Positions 1 through 13,544 of a stretch of DNA of 64,000 nucleotides are shown here, one piece after another. The notes beneath the pieces are model-generated. The model made no database searches and was not told the DNA's origin. It saw nothing but the letters and a program-made list of their open reading frames with translations. Origin of the DNA: Pseudisothecium myosuroides (lineage: Eukaryota; Streptophyta; Bryopsida; Hypnales; Lembophyllaceae); the NCBI GenBank assembly GCA_951799445.1, contig OX637296.1, forward strand, positions 19,344,001 to 19,408,000. Direction: 5' to 3'. How positions within the stretch are numbered: the stretch's first letter is position 1; the number at the start of each line of letters is the position of its first letter. The translations under genes were made by a program, and so were the position numbers.

Positions 1-174
1 ATTCCTATAGTCAAACTTTATAAAATTTTACCATGTAATTTGAGACAAGTGAAATATGAGATAATTTAGTTAGATTCTAAAATAAATAATTTTTTTGGTT
101 TTCTTGGATGAACACAACAAAATTGGCAATTTGGACTGGTTTTTGAAAGAAAAATGGCCTTGGGACTTCAGGGG
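1..174 (+). mobile_element. Right end of a TTAA-flanked TIR element (copy 1, cut by window start)
   Basis: The end reads TTCAGGGG and is followed by TTAA at 175-178. The preceding subterminal stretch (aaaatggccttggg) matches the right ends of the related copies at 6590, 19101, 41549 and 50516. I define plus orientation as having this end on the right. No coding capacity is visible. The left end lies before the window. Confidence 0.6.
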
Positions 175-179
175 TTAAA

Positions 180-1109
180 GTCAACCTTGTAAAGCTGTAG
201 ATCTATCAATGGACATTCTTGCAAGTTGATCCTGGAACACCTTTATGGATTGCATGAAGTTGCATGTAAAGATGTCACGAACTGGGGCTCACAGCTTTAT
301 CAAGTAATGCATAACATTCAACATTGGAATGAAACATGTCAATGATAATAATGCCTCAATATCAATAAGAAAATCAAGGTTATCAACAATCTAATAATTA
401 GTTTTGTATCCAAGAGTTGTTGATTTATCTATGTCCATCTTCACAAACAAAGTTGTGTACTTATCCTTTGAGTTGTACTCTTCATAGATATCTAGCGCAT
501 TTCAAAGTTCCCTGACATCTTGTTTCCGTTAGTTTCTATAAGATCAACAAGATATTGCAACTCAAAATATTATTTATTGCTGCAATAGAAGTATAAGTAT
601 ACAAACTAAAAAAGGCCCTCTAAGTGAGAGGCTATTAGTCAATTAGATAAGGTCTCAACAACAAAGTTGATCCTATGACTGGCACAACTAGCACCAAAAC
701 TTAATGGAGCCTATTTCTCCCCAATATGGATAATTCCTCCTGTCCTTGGTCTTTGAAACGTGATAACCCCATTAGCCTCCAAATAAATGAGTTTAAAAGC
801 AATCTCCTTACAAGTCAGCCCTCCCTCATCCAATAAAATATGCATGATAACATTTGTGAAAATAGTCAGTAGTACCAACCTATAGCAAAGACAAAAAAAG
901 GTATCAGATACAAAAAAAAAGGTGCAACAAAAAAGGAATATTTTCCAACAATCCATAGTATAGACATGTATATCAATCCATAAGGTATTGTCACTTGCTA
1001 TCAATTCATCAACACTAATAGAAATGATTCTTGCAAATTGAATAATGTCCATCTTCAGGGCACACAAAGCGGAATCATGCGAGTGTTCACTCATCTCCCA
1101 TCTTGTCAT
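180..1109 (-). pseudogene. hAT-type (ZNF862-like) transposase fragment, broken
   Basis: Reading the minus strand from 1109 downward gives an open stretch of 132 codons. It holds a block like the one in plant ZNF862-like hAT transposases: VDELIASDNTLWIDIHVY, then a GGLTCKEIAFKLIYLEANG block, then TFQRPRTGG. After a stop near 711, translation continues with stops and frameshifts into GASCASHRINFVVETLSN, which resembles the family's GVHCMAHRTNLAVQ motif, and then a piece resembling the KTRW motif near 520-480. These hAT proteins cut and paste DNA; this copy cannot, because it is interrupted several times and lacks the C-terminal dimerisation domain. It directly abuts the TTAA end at 175. The match is from remembered family consensus, not from a search. 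Confidence 0.6.
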
Positions 1110-2704
1110 CTTTCACTAATGTTTTCTAGATAAATTATTTACCAAGGTACATAAGCAAGTATTGTTCATGCTGAAAGTCACAGATAGGACGACTACTACT
1201 TAAAATCTAAAAAAGGGACCTTGAGGATTTCACTCCTTTTCTCCTGAGCTCGCCCTTAGAACGAGCAATGAATTTGTTCTAAGCGACAATGTTGGCTTAC
1301 TTGCGACCTACGTACCCAAAGCTTGTAAAACTTAAGATGCTTGTAGTTCAATTTGATGAAGGTATCATCTTTTTTCAAATGAAGCAGGGACAAGTCATCT
1401 TCCTTGCAAGTCCTCTTATCCTCATGCTTCTTTAGGTTACCAACCTTCAACACTATTACCTTCCTCCTCCTAGTAATTGTAGTGCAACTTTAGCAAACGA
1501 CCCCGATAAGATTGCCATTAGTATCAAACTCTTCATTTGCTTAATTATATAAATTTGCATGTCATACTTCTTGCCACCACCTCATAATGGTGGTGGGGGC
1601 AGTCTTCTTCCTCTTTCACACAGAGGTCACACTAACCTTCACACCCCTTTTTTTCTTCCTCTCCCCACCAAAGGCCCCTCGCCATCGCTAGGATTGGGAT
1701 GCTCTGGCAATATGACAATGGCTTTAGATGCTAGAAAATTGCAATGCGTAGGTTGGAAAAGAGAGTGCAATAGGTGCGCCTCCAAAACATGATTAACCTC
1801 CTCTACATTGGATTTGCCATCAAGCATTTGCCAGACCATTGTAGTTACAACTAGACTATAAGGTGTGCACTTCAAAATTTTTCAAGGAGGGCACCATTGC
1901 AACACTATAATTTTGCATCTAACAAACTAGTTTCATTAGAAGCAAATGACTTGCAAAAGCAAGTCAAACCAACAAAAAACAATTGAAACACAAACTTGCA
2001 AAAGCAAAAGAAATTAGGATGAAGATGGCACCACCTTAATGACCCCCATTGAATCCCAACCTCCATTTTTTAATTGCGACAAATGCAAGAGACACAACAT
2101 CTCTAACATTTCGTAGTACTAAAGTAGTGAAACTTCCAAATTTAAACGATGTCGCTCCTATATTGAAAGCAAAGTACGAAGGAAACAATTTTTGAAATAA
2201 ACAATCATTACAATTCAAGATAGAAGCACTAATTTCAAGAACCTTGGGCAACAAATGGAAGGGATGGCACCAAGAGGGAAAGGAGCGATAAATACAGATT
2301 GAAGTACACACAAAAAAACATAATACTAAACACTAGCACAACATGGAAAGAGAGTGCTACTAATCTAGAAGAAATGCAACAACAAACTAAACCATAAGCC
2401 TTGCAAATTAGATGGATTAGATGTGGCCTTCATGCTATAGATCAATAACCTAGGGTGTTCTTCAGCTTCTATCACTATAAATCCTAGCAGTTAGATGCTA
2501 CTACTAAAATGGATGAAGAAGCACTTTTACCATCTTTTGTCAACGAGGTGTGCAAATTTGCTTAAATGTTTATTTTGGAATGTATTTTAATTTCTACAAT
2601 GTACATTTAGTGCATCATTATTTTTGTTAGAAACGAAGAGCAATTTATTGAGTTCAGAGGTCACTGGTCTATGCAATTAGATATTTTCCAATCTGCGTAT
2701 ATAA
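1110..2704. other. AT-rich stretch without a recognised gene
   Basis: Short open frames exist here on both strands (for example 1256-1453 and 1639-1875, minus) but none shows a domain. The stretch lies on the 5' side of the minus-strand hAT remnant and may include its decayed N-terminal part. That is inference from position only. Confidence 0.4.
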
Positions 2705-4545
2705 AGTGCTACAAGTGTCTCTAACTAACGTATAGCAAAATAGAGCTCATTAGCCAAAATAAATATGAGTCCATTACATATACAACTTTGGCAAATTTTA
2801 AAGTGTCTTGGCCTATGTAAGCACAATAGACTTACAATTGGCTCTAAAGGCTACAGCACAAAGGTGTCACAAAGTAACAAGGAAAAACAAAATCTCCATT
2901 TAATGAACAAGTACATTTTCAAGCAAGACATATGATTTTGGATGTCTATGGCTTGTAATACGCAAGAATAATAAGCTTGGTGTATGCAACTAAGCATGTG
3001 CTTTGCAATTCCATTTAGGAAAAAGGAAAACGATAAAAGGCAGCATACTTGGCCCAAATTTATACTTGAGACTAAACTTTTTTATGACACATCACCATAC
3101 TAGCAACAAGGTCAAAATTAATGTTAAATGGCGGCTGCTATGCATGTTCAGTTAATTCAAACTAGAGAAGGTGGATCAAACTCAACAAAGAACTTAAGCT
3201 GGAACTCACATTTCCATGTCGTCTAAAGTTTTTGCTATAGATATCTAGGCAGTAAGCAAAGCTTTTGGTTCAATAGACGATGATTATATGTACATAATGC
3301 ATGTAGAATTAGGTTATCATAATGGTATATTTGTCGAAGCACAACTTGGAGAATTTGTCTTTGAAATTCCCAAACATTATTTCACAACATTGCGTAGGCA
3401 CTAGGATTAATTAGTCTACCATGTTCTAACCCATGTTTCTTTTGTTATCTATTGTTAATATTGACTTACAATAGGGTTATGCAAATCAAACATTGGCAAG
3501 GAAGTTGTTGTGATGTTATTGACCTTGATTGAATCAACCATGCATGTCTATATCAAATTTCTACAAAACAAAGCATAAAAAGTTTCACTGATATGGTAAG
3601 ACAACATCGTAATCAAACTATTGCTAGCAAACCATCAACCGCCTAATAAGCAAAAATCACGGACTCACCTTCATCTTTGACATTCAAATGACCTTAATCA
3701 TTGCAACTTCATTGCAATTTCTTTACAAATCTAATTAGAAAACAAAAAAATTATTGCCATTGCAATCCTAATTCTTCCTCGCAATTCCCCAAGATCATCA
3801 AGTGAACAATTTGAATAAACTCAGAAACAGCGCCAATACCAACATAAATTGATTAATTCCAAACAATTGAAATAAATTAGGGGCATAAATTGTTGATATC
3901 TACATTATTCCTAAAAGTCATTAAAATTTGGGGCCAACTGAAATGACAACAAGGCATGATTACATGCAATCTAATCACATTGAGTTGTCTTCTTATAAAT
4001 TGAGGTTGAGATCCCACTCTTGCAAAAAGGGATTTTTTTTTGCCAAGTACTTCTACTCAAATGTCTATGTTTCATATTATAATGCTATCATACTTCACTA
4101 CAATGTTTATCAGTTGTAATTAAGTATTTTAACATATTATATACAATATACAAGTATGCATTGTCATATTTCAATATGTAATGAGAATTTTATGGGACTT
4201 TATGTAGTACTTCACCACATACGGGTAGTAGGTCACCATCAAATCTGTGACTCTATAAGTTTGGAGAAGCCAAAAGGTGGCTTATGAGTGGTTGTAATTT
4301 TATTTATTTGTTGGAGGACTAATAATTTTCATCCAATTTATTTGATTGTAAAGTGCAACTTTGTTCATAATATGTGCAAATCATTGAGTTAATTTCCAAG
4401 ATATATTAGTTATTTTCTAATTTTGTATAGGATATTGTATCAAAAAAGGATATTTTTATGTAATGTATTTCCTCACTTTTGGCAGAGGAGTCTCTTGGGT
4501 AAAACTAAAAAAAAGGAACTTTTCAAGTTTAATTTTTCAAACACT
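2705..4545 (+). repeat. Dispersed direct repeat, copy A (partner at 13545-15745)
   Basis: This 1.8-kb block is similar along its length to 13545-15745 in the same orientation. Shared anchors include atagcaaaatagagctca near the left edge, tgcaatctaatcacattg near 3965 and ggagaagccaaaaggtggct near 4264. No coding domain is seen. It marks an old mobile element of unknown class. Copy A lacks the 291-bp MITE that sits inside copy B, so it shows the empty target site. Confidence 0.7.
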
Positions 4546-6149
4546 ATCAAAGAAAAATAGTCTAAAGTCCTATTCAAAAGAGTAGGTAGTTTTGGACAAG
4601 TGCAAGCAAGTGTCTAAGTATAGTCTATAGCTTTTTTACTTTTATCATTGAAAGTATATGTTTACAAATTACAAAGCTTAAATTGGACAAACAAAAATTG
4701 CCCTCAATAAACATAAATAAAACTAGAATTTTTCAAAGTATAATATAGCTCTAAAAATGTGTATAAGCTAACAAGAGTGTCATGAAATCCATCCGTTCCT
4801 TGAGGTAGTAAGCCTCACTTGCATCCGTGGTATTCAACATCAAAAAATTAGGTTAGAAAACCCTATGCCAGGTGTTTTCATCTTACTTACAATGAGTTAT
4901 AGTTTTTGTGAGGAAAAAGAAACAAAAAATCACAAACTTTCAAACACACAATAATTTGTTAGCAACAATTTTCTAGACCTAACTGCTTAACTGTAACTAA
5001 AAAGATGCCATTTTCTACTTCTTGTTTCACATAACATCATTACATATTGAAAGCTAGAGCTATGGGCAATTTCATTAAAATGACGGTATTCCAAGTGCCA
5101 CTTTGACGGTGTGCCATTTTCACCACTTAGGACATGTATAGATTTAGAATGGCCGTTCTGAACTATTTTCATGCCATTTTAAAATAATATCGCCATTTCA
5201 ATGAAATTGCACATAGTTGAGATTTGCTCTCCGTTGGCCTAGTGTAAATCACAGCTTGTGGCTAAATCAAATGAGACAACAAAATTCAAGCCTGAATGAA
5301 CTCACTGTGTAAAAGCAAACAGACCAGGGATCCACCAATTTCACACTACCGTACCTGAAGGTCTAATCCGTCAGTCAGGTGCCGGAATTGAGTTTCCACG
5401 TTAGATTCTCAGGGGTCTACATCACTTCAAACCATTCACATGATGACGCGTGTCACTTTTTTCAAAATTGACTTAATTTCTGCCGAATCTAACCTTCATG
5501 TAGAATATCAATTTGTATTTGGAGTCGAGCCTGCTGAAGTTCCATATCCTTTCTTGGTTCCAAAACCATCAAGGCGGCCAGTCGAGTTCCAGGCGGTAAA
5601 TTTAAAAAAATTGCAATAATGATCATATCATATATTGTTCCAAGCTTAAATTAAGGAAATTTGCAGGTCAATCCACCCAATATGAAAAGTTGTATAGTCT
5701 CAAAAGGCTTAAATCATCGTCACATAAGACAATTAATTCACATAACCATCTTAGTTAGTTAACCTACAAGATGGTAATATTTGGTATCACTTGTATAAAA
5801 TCTCATGAAGAACCAACCACTTATCTTTCATATTTAGAAAACAAGTGTCTAAAATGTATAATTTTAATCCAAGGAAGTGGAAAAAGGTTGCTATGTCATA
5901 GCTCCAAATCATCACCTATTTCACACTCCTTTATCTTAGTAAAATAAAACAAAAAAGATAGTGTTTAAGGTCCTTTATTTTTGGAACCAAAAATAAAGCT
6001 AAAAAATATATAGTAAGGCATCCTTTATTTTTGGAACAAAAAAAATAAAAAAATAGGGTACATAAAAAATTCCCTTTAGTATGTAATACTTTTTGTCAAT
6101 TTATTTATTTTTATGTTTATGAAACAAAACATGAACTTGGGGATGAAAG
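4546..6149. other. AT-rich stretch without a recognised gene
   Basis: I see no gene. A locally GC-richer patch lies at about 5320-5600. At 5965-6045 two copies of the phrase cctttatttttggaac occur about 50 bp apart, the first forming an 11-bp-arm palindrome with ccaaaaataaa. The origin is unknown. Confidence 0.4.
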
Positions 6150-6285
6150 CTAGAAAAATAGAAAAAAAAAGAAAAAGAAAAAAAACTTTTTTTGTGAACT
6201 GCCTCCTACCAACAGGGTTTGAATCTGAAACTTCATGGAGGTGAGTTATAGACTCCAACCATTGCACCATGGTTGGAGTCCCTTG
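6150..6285 (-). mobile_element. tRNA-derived SINE-like sequence
   Basis: On the minus strand an exact match to the polymerase III A-box consensus TRGYNNANNNG (tggtgcaatgg) lies near 6265. About 36 bp downstream is a B-box-like gattcaaaccc (9 of 11 positions). The spacing is right for an internal tRNA promoter, but no seven-base acceptor stem closes, so it is not an intact tRNA gene. Beyond the B box the minus strand runs into a T/C-rich tail. A decayed SINE is the simplest reading. Confidence 0.45.
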
Positions 6286-6589
6286 ATATAAAGAGGTATG
6301 CTTATTTTATTAATTCGTTTTTTTTCCTTTTCCAAAATCAACGACTTTGAAGGCCCATATCTCCTTCATATTAAGTCCGTTTTTCATGAAATCTATTGGA
6401 AACAATTTATATTAAAGTTGAGTTTTAGTGGCAAAAATTACAATTTAATATAACATGTTTTAAAAATCTGAAAAGCATTTTTCTAAGAGGTTGTTTGGCC
6501 AAAACCTAAAATTAACTAATTCAATTTTTGAAAAGTTTAAATTTACTTAGGCATTTGAATAGTTCAAAACTTGAAATTTATATTTTTAA

Positions 6590-7045
6590 CCCCTAGTTTA
6601 TCATTGTCCCCCTGTGGAATCAAAATTAACAGTTTAGTTTAATTTTTTTGTTCAATCCTGAATCTTTTTTTCTTTAGCAATTTTTTAAAGATTGAAAATG
6701 AACTGTTTTTTTGACATTTTTTGCTAGACTTTGAACTCAATTCTTCAATACAATTTTTTTTTAAATTCAAAGCCAATAGTGCAAATTGTTTTGACAAATG
6801 GCAATCAAAGTCATTCAAAATTGTTGGTTAGTATACAAGAAAACTTCTTTTTCTAACTTTGAATGCTAATGTCTTTCAATTTATATAGTTCAACTTCATG
6901 AAATTTTTATCACGTGATCTAAATCAAGTGAAGTACAAGGTCTTATGGTTCGATTCTAAAATGAAATTTTTTTCCCTTGGATGAGCGCAACAAAACTAGC
7001 TGTTTGGAGTAGTTTTTGATAGAAAAATGGCCTTAGTAATTTAGG
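6590..7045 (+). mobile_element. TTAA-flanked TIR element, copy 2 (short, right end decayed)
   Basis: TTAA at 6586-6589 is followed by CCCCTAGTTTATC. The right end (atggccttagtaatttagg) keeps the family's subterminal stretch but has lost the GGGGTTAA terminus. The 150 bp before the right end align with positions 20-170 of the window. At about 456 bp it is half the length of the best copies, so it is probably internally deleted. Confidence 0.5.
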
Positions 7046-7299
7046 ATTTGAAGAGCTCAAATTGAAATAGTTTGATCAAAGCTTGGAATTGAAATTGTGA
7101 ATAAATTTAGGTTTGAATTTTCTTTTTCAAAATTTAAAATTCAAATCAAATTAAATTATACTATATAGGACACTAAATGAGAATATTTGAATTTTAATGA
7201 GATTTGAATTGATCAGAGTTGAATCAAAGTTTGAATTTTTATTAAGTTATTTGAATCAAAGTTGGATTTAGGGCTGAATTTGATTAAAATCTTGATTAA

Positions 7300-8236
7300 C
7301 CCCTAAAGGTATTTGACTATATTTTCACCAAAATCGCTCTAAAACTGCCATTTCAAATACAAGTACCAAATTTTAGAAAAAAAAAACATTTTTGAACACA
7401 TGTAATCGTAGGATCTTGTAGTACATGGATTAAAAAAGATGTGGGAAAAATTTCAAAATTTTCCACCGTGTAGATTGCAAGATATTAGCATTTGAATTGA
7501 CAAACCCCCTTTTTTTGTCCCTGTAAAAAAACGGGCAGCTGCTCTTCACAAGGTCACAGTTGTATGAAAAAATGTCCAAAATGGTGGTTACTCTATGGAT
7601 TCATTCTTCAAGGCAAGTTGGCTACATGCTTGAAAAAATTCAGATCATTTGGAATTGTACAACATATAGGAAAAAAATAGTAAGTAGAAAGAAGTAGAGA
7701 ATGACTCAAAATACTAAATTGTAAAGAATTTCGTTATAGAATTGAAAAATGCCAATCTCAATGGTTGTAATGTTGTAATAAACAATCTACACCCAATTTT
7801 TTTATTTTCTTTCGAAAATATTGAAAATTGAGTTAAATAAAGGACTTCAAAGTTTATTTTAGAGTAGAGATTCAATGACTACCCTCAAACTAAAACTCTT
7901 CATAACTTTTGACTTATTAATCCAAATGGAATGATTCAAATCTTTTCATGTATGTATAAATCTGTAGAACCAATTTCAAATTTCTATTTTTCAAAAAAGT
8001 GATTTTTAAAGAATTTTTTTGGGTTGCCCTAGCTGCCCGCCAATCGTGGAAAATGACATATCATGGAATAACTTTTTAACCATGTAGTCAAAAGTTATGA
8101 AAATTGTTGGGTCTTGAAGCTACACCTTGGGCACATCTTGTATGAAAATTTCAAAGAAAAATAATAAAATTTTCATTTGTAGTGAGCTGTCCAAAATTGC
8201 TATGTTGCCAAAAAATGGTGTTTGGTCCTTTAGGGG
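7300..8236 (-). mobile_element. TTAA-flanked TIR element, copy 3
   Basis: It is framed by TTAA at 7296-7299 and 8237-8240, with perfect 10-base terminal inverted repeats CCCCTAAAGG and CCTTTAGGGG. The length is 937 bp, close to the 932 bp of the copies at 19101 and 50516. It lies in the opposite orientation to the other copies: its left end carries the stretch that the others have on the right. No protein-coding capacity, so it is non-autonomous. Confidence 0.7.
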
Positions 8237-8339
8237 TTAAATTCTAAGTTTCAATTATAGTTATTGAATTTCATTGGAATTCAAATCAAAAACAAAAACA
8301 AATTATATCTGTTAAAATTTGATTAAATCTCAAACTCTG

Positions 8340-8506
8340 AATTCCTAATGATTTTGAAAGATTGTAGAAGATTTCAAAAGATTTTGAAAGATTCCTAATA
8401 GATCCTTAAAAGATTTCTAATAAAATTTTAAAAGATTCCAATAAGATCCTAAAAGATTCTAATAGATTCTGATAGATATCCAAAAAAAGATTCTAAAAGA
8501 TTCTTG
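8340..8506. repeat. Degenerate short tandem repeat (aaagatt units)
   Basis: About ten imperfect units built on aaagattcctaatagat follow each other, with frequent indels. This is a decayed minisatellite in otherwise AT-rich DNA. The rest of 8237-9150 shows nothing recognisable. Confidence 0.6.
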
Positions 8507-9151
8507 AATTTAATAAAATAGTTTTTATTTTGGTTATATCGGAAGTTGTGACTACTAATGTCTAAAACAACAAAGGATTGTTGATTTACATTGAATTGAC
8601 ATAAAACCTTGTTGATGCAGTTCATAAAAATGCGTTTTATTACAAGAACTCATTTTTATGTTGGTTCCAATAGACTTGTGTTTGGTTTGGTTTTCAATGG
8701 TTCTCTAGGTAGTGAAAAGAAATTGAAAATTTCTTTTTAAATGAGCATTTTTTTTAAATTTGAAAAACTTTTTTAAAAGCTTTTTTTTCATTTTTTGTAA
8801 TGAACTTGAAAAAGTGGAAGTTTTGGAAATTTTATTTCAAAAATGTGCTCTGATGTTGAAGGAGGTAAAGACTAATTTTTTTCCTTGTAGTATAGATTTT
8901 AAATGCTAAAGTAAAACCATTATTCATTCTGCTCTAAATAAATGAAGCAAAAGATATGAATAATTTTATTCAGTGGGTAGTGAAAAAAATGTCCTCCAAA
9001 ATATAACTATGAAGTTTGTTTTGTAATTCAATTTTTACAATTTTTAAAAACAAAAAAGTAAATAGGGCCTAGACAGTTTTCCAAAAATATTTTCACCACT
9101 GGAATTGACATGTTTCAAGTGCAATATCTTTTAATATTTGTATACATAATA

Positions 9152-9730
9152 TCCCCTTTGTCCCAAAATGATCTTTTTGTTGGACAAAACGTTCTCAATA
9201 AAGTTTAAAATAACATTTTGTCAAAAAAAAATAAAGCTTTAAGTAGAGTTTCGTGCACTCCTATCATCCACAAACTTTGAGTTCCCAGGTCCTTTCCTAA
9301 ATGTAGTTTTGAAGCAAAAGTGGGATTTTTGAGGCATTTTTAAGGAGCACCAATGGACACACAATTGCCCAATTTTTTTATGGACCATGACAAGTATTCA
9401 ATCGATTAAATTCTTTACAACAGTTTCAATGTTTTTGGACCAGAGCTTGTGGCCCGCAGGTTGAGCTTCCATCCTATAGCCTTAGCCCATCTAGCCATTG
9501 ACTTGCTATTGTACACCTAATTTATGGCCTCATTAATAGGTTGTCAAAATACGGAATCATCTCAATAGTGCATGTTTTGAATTCAGATTTGTCATTGGAC
9601 TTTCTTTCCGGCCCTTCAAGAATTGCCTACACCCTTGGTCACTTCCCTTCCATGATTCTTCCATGCACCTGGAAAATCATTTTGGGATAAAAAATAAAGG
9701 AGAACAAGAGATCATTTTGGGATGGGAGGG
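9152..9730. mobile_element. Stowaway-like MITE (Tc1/mariner type)
   Basis: The element is flanked by TA at 9150-9151 and 9731-9732. The left end tcccctttgtcccaaaatga and the right end tcattttgggatgggaggg are inverted repeats of the plant Stowaway kind, whose ends typically read like CTCCCTCCGTCCCAAAAT. At 579 bp it is longer than most Stowaways. No coding capacity. Confidence 0.7.
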
Positions 9731-9839
9731 TATAATAATTTAGATTTTCCTACAATCTTATACACCTTTCCAAGTAACAATAATTTAGAGGTTGAATTTT
9801 GTAACATAATATCAAAAATTTTAAGTAGCCGAAGACAAA

Positions 9840-12470
9840 ATAAGTAGATCACATTCTGTCATCTATATTTATATAAATTAATGGAAAGGGACTTATACCA
9901 TTCACACTCTTCTACTAATTGAAAAAACTTGAGTGCTTTCAATGACAAACAATTCAAATTTTACATTGTTTTAAATTTAAATATCTTGAAATTTATATAT
10001 TTGTATATTTATGAATTTGTGAAATTTTAATATGACAACCTTATAATTTGTCAAATACAAATTATACTTTATATTTTTCAATACAATAGTTTTGATTTGT
10101 TTGTTTGTAAATGTTCAAATTTATATTATTTAATTTCATAATTTATAAATTCTAATGCTTTCAAAATTTGTAAATATATTCTTATATTTTAAATAAATTG
10201 AAGTGAACTAATCTTTTTTTAATCAATTTATTTACATTTGACTAAGCTACTAGTAATACAAATTGTTTCTTGAGAGTTGGGCTAACTAGATTAGTAATAC
10301 GGAGTAAACATTATCACAAGTCAAAAGTCATTTGGTGTGTATATTCTACAATAGAAAAAATGCTCTTACATACCAATGATCTTATTTTTTTGTAGTGTGT
10401 ATAAATGGTCATTGCAAGAAGTAAGACCTTAAATGCCAAAATATAGAGCACTGTTAAAATGCTAGTTTATTCACCTAAAAGCTGCAATCTTCTAAAACCT
10501 TATAGGACGGGCCCATGACTATGATTCAAACTTCAAAACCCTTCATTCCATATATTTTCACTATTAATGCACCAAAAAAAATCATTTTATTTTTCAAAGA
10601 TGGAATCACACGTTTTAAATACGATATAACTTTCCAATTTTTTTGTGAAAGTTTGTGAAATTTAAAAGTAGGACAATAGAAAACTCATATTAAATACACA
10701 CTTTCAAGCTTAAAAAATCTAAAAATTTGAAAATTAGGTGTCTATAATTAGACTTTAAAATGCTACAGTGCATTAACTTTTTTTAATTATTCTATATTTG
10801 CTTGTTTACTTTCAACTTCAAAGTAGAATAATTTATACATTTTCAAGAATTACCCAATTTTTTCAATTGAATAGAAAGTAGGCCATTGCAAAGTTTCATT
10901 TTAATTGTATTGCTTATGAGGAAAAATAATATTCTTGGGCATTGAAATCAAGGTTGTAGGACTACAAAGCAATAGTATGATAACACATTGTATGGATATT
11001 TTTTTATTTTAAGACAAAACTTCAAATAAAATAAAATAAAATAAAAATGTCAAAAATATATATATCAATTATGTGAATATTTTCTTGACAAAGTTTTACT
11101 TATATGGAAAATCACCAATTCTATATCATAAACTTCTTTGGTTTTGTCATCTTTTTAGTGTTAAATCACCAATTGCACATGTATGCATTTATAGAATAAT
11201 AAACGAGCCTTTTGTATATATGTCAAATCCAAAGTTCTAAATACATCTCTCTCTATATATATAAAAGATGCAAAGTACTTATGAGTTCAATAACAAATTT
11301 ATTTCAATAAGTGAACACTCTAATATATAAATTCATTTGCAATACGTCATATAAAAATGATATTTTTATAATATCCAAAGAGATTACATATTATGTATTT
11401 ATGTTCTTATATTGAATACAAACATAGGAATGGATTTACAAAGTTCATCCAATCCAACATGAACATTTAGCAAGAGACCACCATATTTACATCAAACTTT
11501 GACATCAAATTGATATTTGTGTAGTAAATGGAATTTTGTACTATATTTTTTTGTGAAATCTATACATAAAAAGAATAGTGGTATAAATTTTCATTAATGC
11601 AACATAAATATTCATTAATATAGTATACTTCCAACCTTACTAATTCACCACACAAATCTCATATCACAATGACATTTGTATTATGGATTAGTACAATTGG
11701 AAGAATACTATTGTGGAATCCATATATATGCAAATTGAAGGATACAAGTTTGCACTGGTGGCCAAGGTGACCATGTCTACAACTCCAACTTGATCAACAA
11801 AAGGCTCTCAAAAGAATCTTCTTTGTTTACATGCTCAATTCTTATCCAGACACATTGTTCTTGGAAAATGTGTGCAAAGAATGCACTAGCTCAATTTGTG
11901 TCACTTGATATCAACCAAAGTAGTGCACCACTAAAACAAGGGAGAGCGATGAAGTAATATGTTGGGAAAAAGAGTTTGATTTATACTATTAGAAATTTGA
12001 GATATCGTTGGGTTGCGAACACTAAACGATGTATCCCATGATCACCCAAACGATGTGTTGAACAGACACGCCTATTAAGGTGATGTTTGCGAGACCATGG
12101 AAGAAAGTTAAGGCTATTAATGTAGCCATTCACAATTAAACACATCCATTAAATGTTTCCATAAACTTTTAAGATCTTGTTGCACTTGTTCATGTCTTCT
12201 TGATGTTCATTATATACTAGAACGAAGTTTGTTGTAATGGAACAATACCAAATGATTTTATCAAGTTGCAACATTTTGTCAAGAAGATGTTTGGATATCA
12301 TTAGGGTATAGCAAGAATGAATGAAAAATCATGTGGATGAGAACTTGACGGATGAAATCATGATACAATTCGTACATAATATAAACAAAGAGATAAAAGT
12401 TGTCCTTTCCCTGAAGAGGTTTTTGGTCCTGTCAGTCTTTAGTAGGCTTACCATCAATATGGCAAGGGAT
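9840..12470 (+). repeat. Large dispersed repeat, left copy (inverted partner at 36860-39521)
   Basis: The 2.63 kb from 9840 to 12470 is similar over its whole length to the reverse complement of 36860-39521. Anchors include ccatggaagaaagttaaggc at about 12097 (reverse complement near 37220) and ctttcaatgacaaa near 9935. No domain is recognised. It may be a mobile element of unknown class. The copies lie 24.4 kb apart. Confidence 0.75.
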
Positions 12471-12619
12471 AATATTCTTGATTTTGAGCCCAAGATGCTT
12501 GAGCCTTGCACCACAAAATCTATTGATTTTGCCATTTATGTGAATCAAATCTTTCCTAATTGTATAATCAAGATCCTTCAATCTTCATACAATTAAGACT
12601 CCAAGGTCCATGCAGTTAA

Positions 12620-13507
12620 CCTCTGAAAGACCAAATGGCTTTTTGTTGGCAACATAGCGATTTTGGGTAGCTCACTACAAACGCCATTTTTTTTCCTTTG
12701 AAATTTTCAAACAACATGTGCCAAAGGAGTAGCTTCAAGGCGCAACAATTTTCATAACTTTTGACTACATGGTTAAAAAATTATTGTATGAGATGTAATT
12801 TTTATTGATCTTCAAGCAGCTTAATAAAATTTTGAAATTGGTTTTCTAGATTTATATATACGTGGAAATCATTTTATTTTGATCAAGGAGATGAAAGTTA
12901 TGAGGAATTTTTGTTTGCAAACAATTATGGATTCTCTACTCTAAAATAAACTTTGAAGTCTTTTATTTTACTCAATTTTCAATATTTTTAGAAAAAAATA
13001 AAATCATAGGATGTACCTTGTTTATTACAACATTGCAACCATTGGGATTGGCATTTCTCAATTCCATAACTAAATTCTTAACAATAAATTAGTATTTTGA
13101 ATCATTCTCTACTCCTTCTACTTATAATTTTTTCCGTATGTGTTGTACAATTTTAAATGATTTGAAAATTTTCAAACATGTTGCCAACTTGCCTAAAAGA
13201 ATGAATCCTGAGAATAGCGACCATTTTGGATATTTTTTCATACATATGTGAGCTTCTGGAGTGCAGTTGCCAATTTTTTGCAGGGCCAAATTAATTTTTT
13301 TGTCAATTCAAACGCTAAATAATATCTTGCAATCTACACCATGGAAATTTCTGAAATTTTTTCCACACCTCCTCAAACCAGGCGTACTATAAGGTCCTAT
13401 GGTAACATGTATTCAAAATTATTATTTTTTCTAAAATTTAGTACTTATACTAGAAATGCCAATTTTGGAGCGTTTTTGGTGAAAACATAATCAAAAACCT
13501 TTAGAGG
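12620..13507 (+). mobile_element. TTAA-flanked TIR element, copy 4
   Basis: TTAA at 12616-12619 precedes CCTCTGAAAG. The right end CCTTTAGAGG is followed by TTAG, a one-base decay of the flank. The body is the reverse complement of 7300-8236 over most of its length. It is 888 bp, non-coding, and sits directly before the repeat at 13545. Confidence 0.6.
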
Positions 13508-13544
13508 TTAGATATTCCTCAATTTGCACATGGAAATTAAGTGC

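Noticed and set aside
12321..12596. 91-codon plus-strand frame at the edge of the 2.6-kb repeat
   Set aside because: Its end lies outside the repeat and is not conserved in the inverted copy. No domain.
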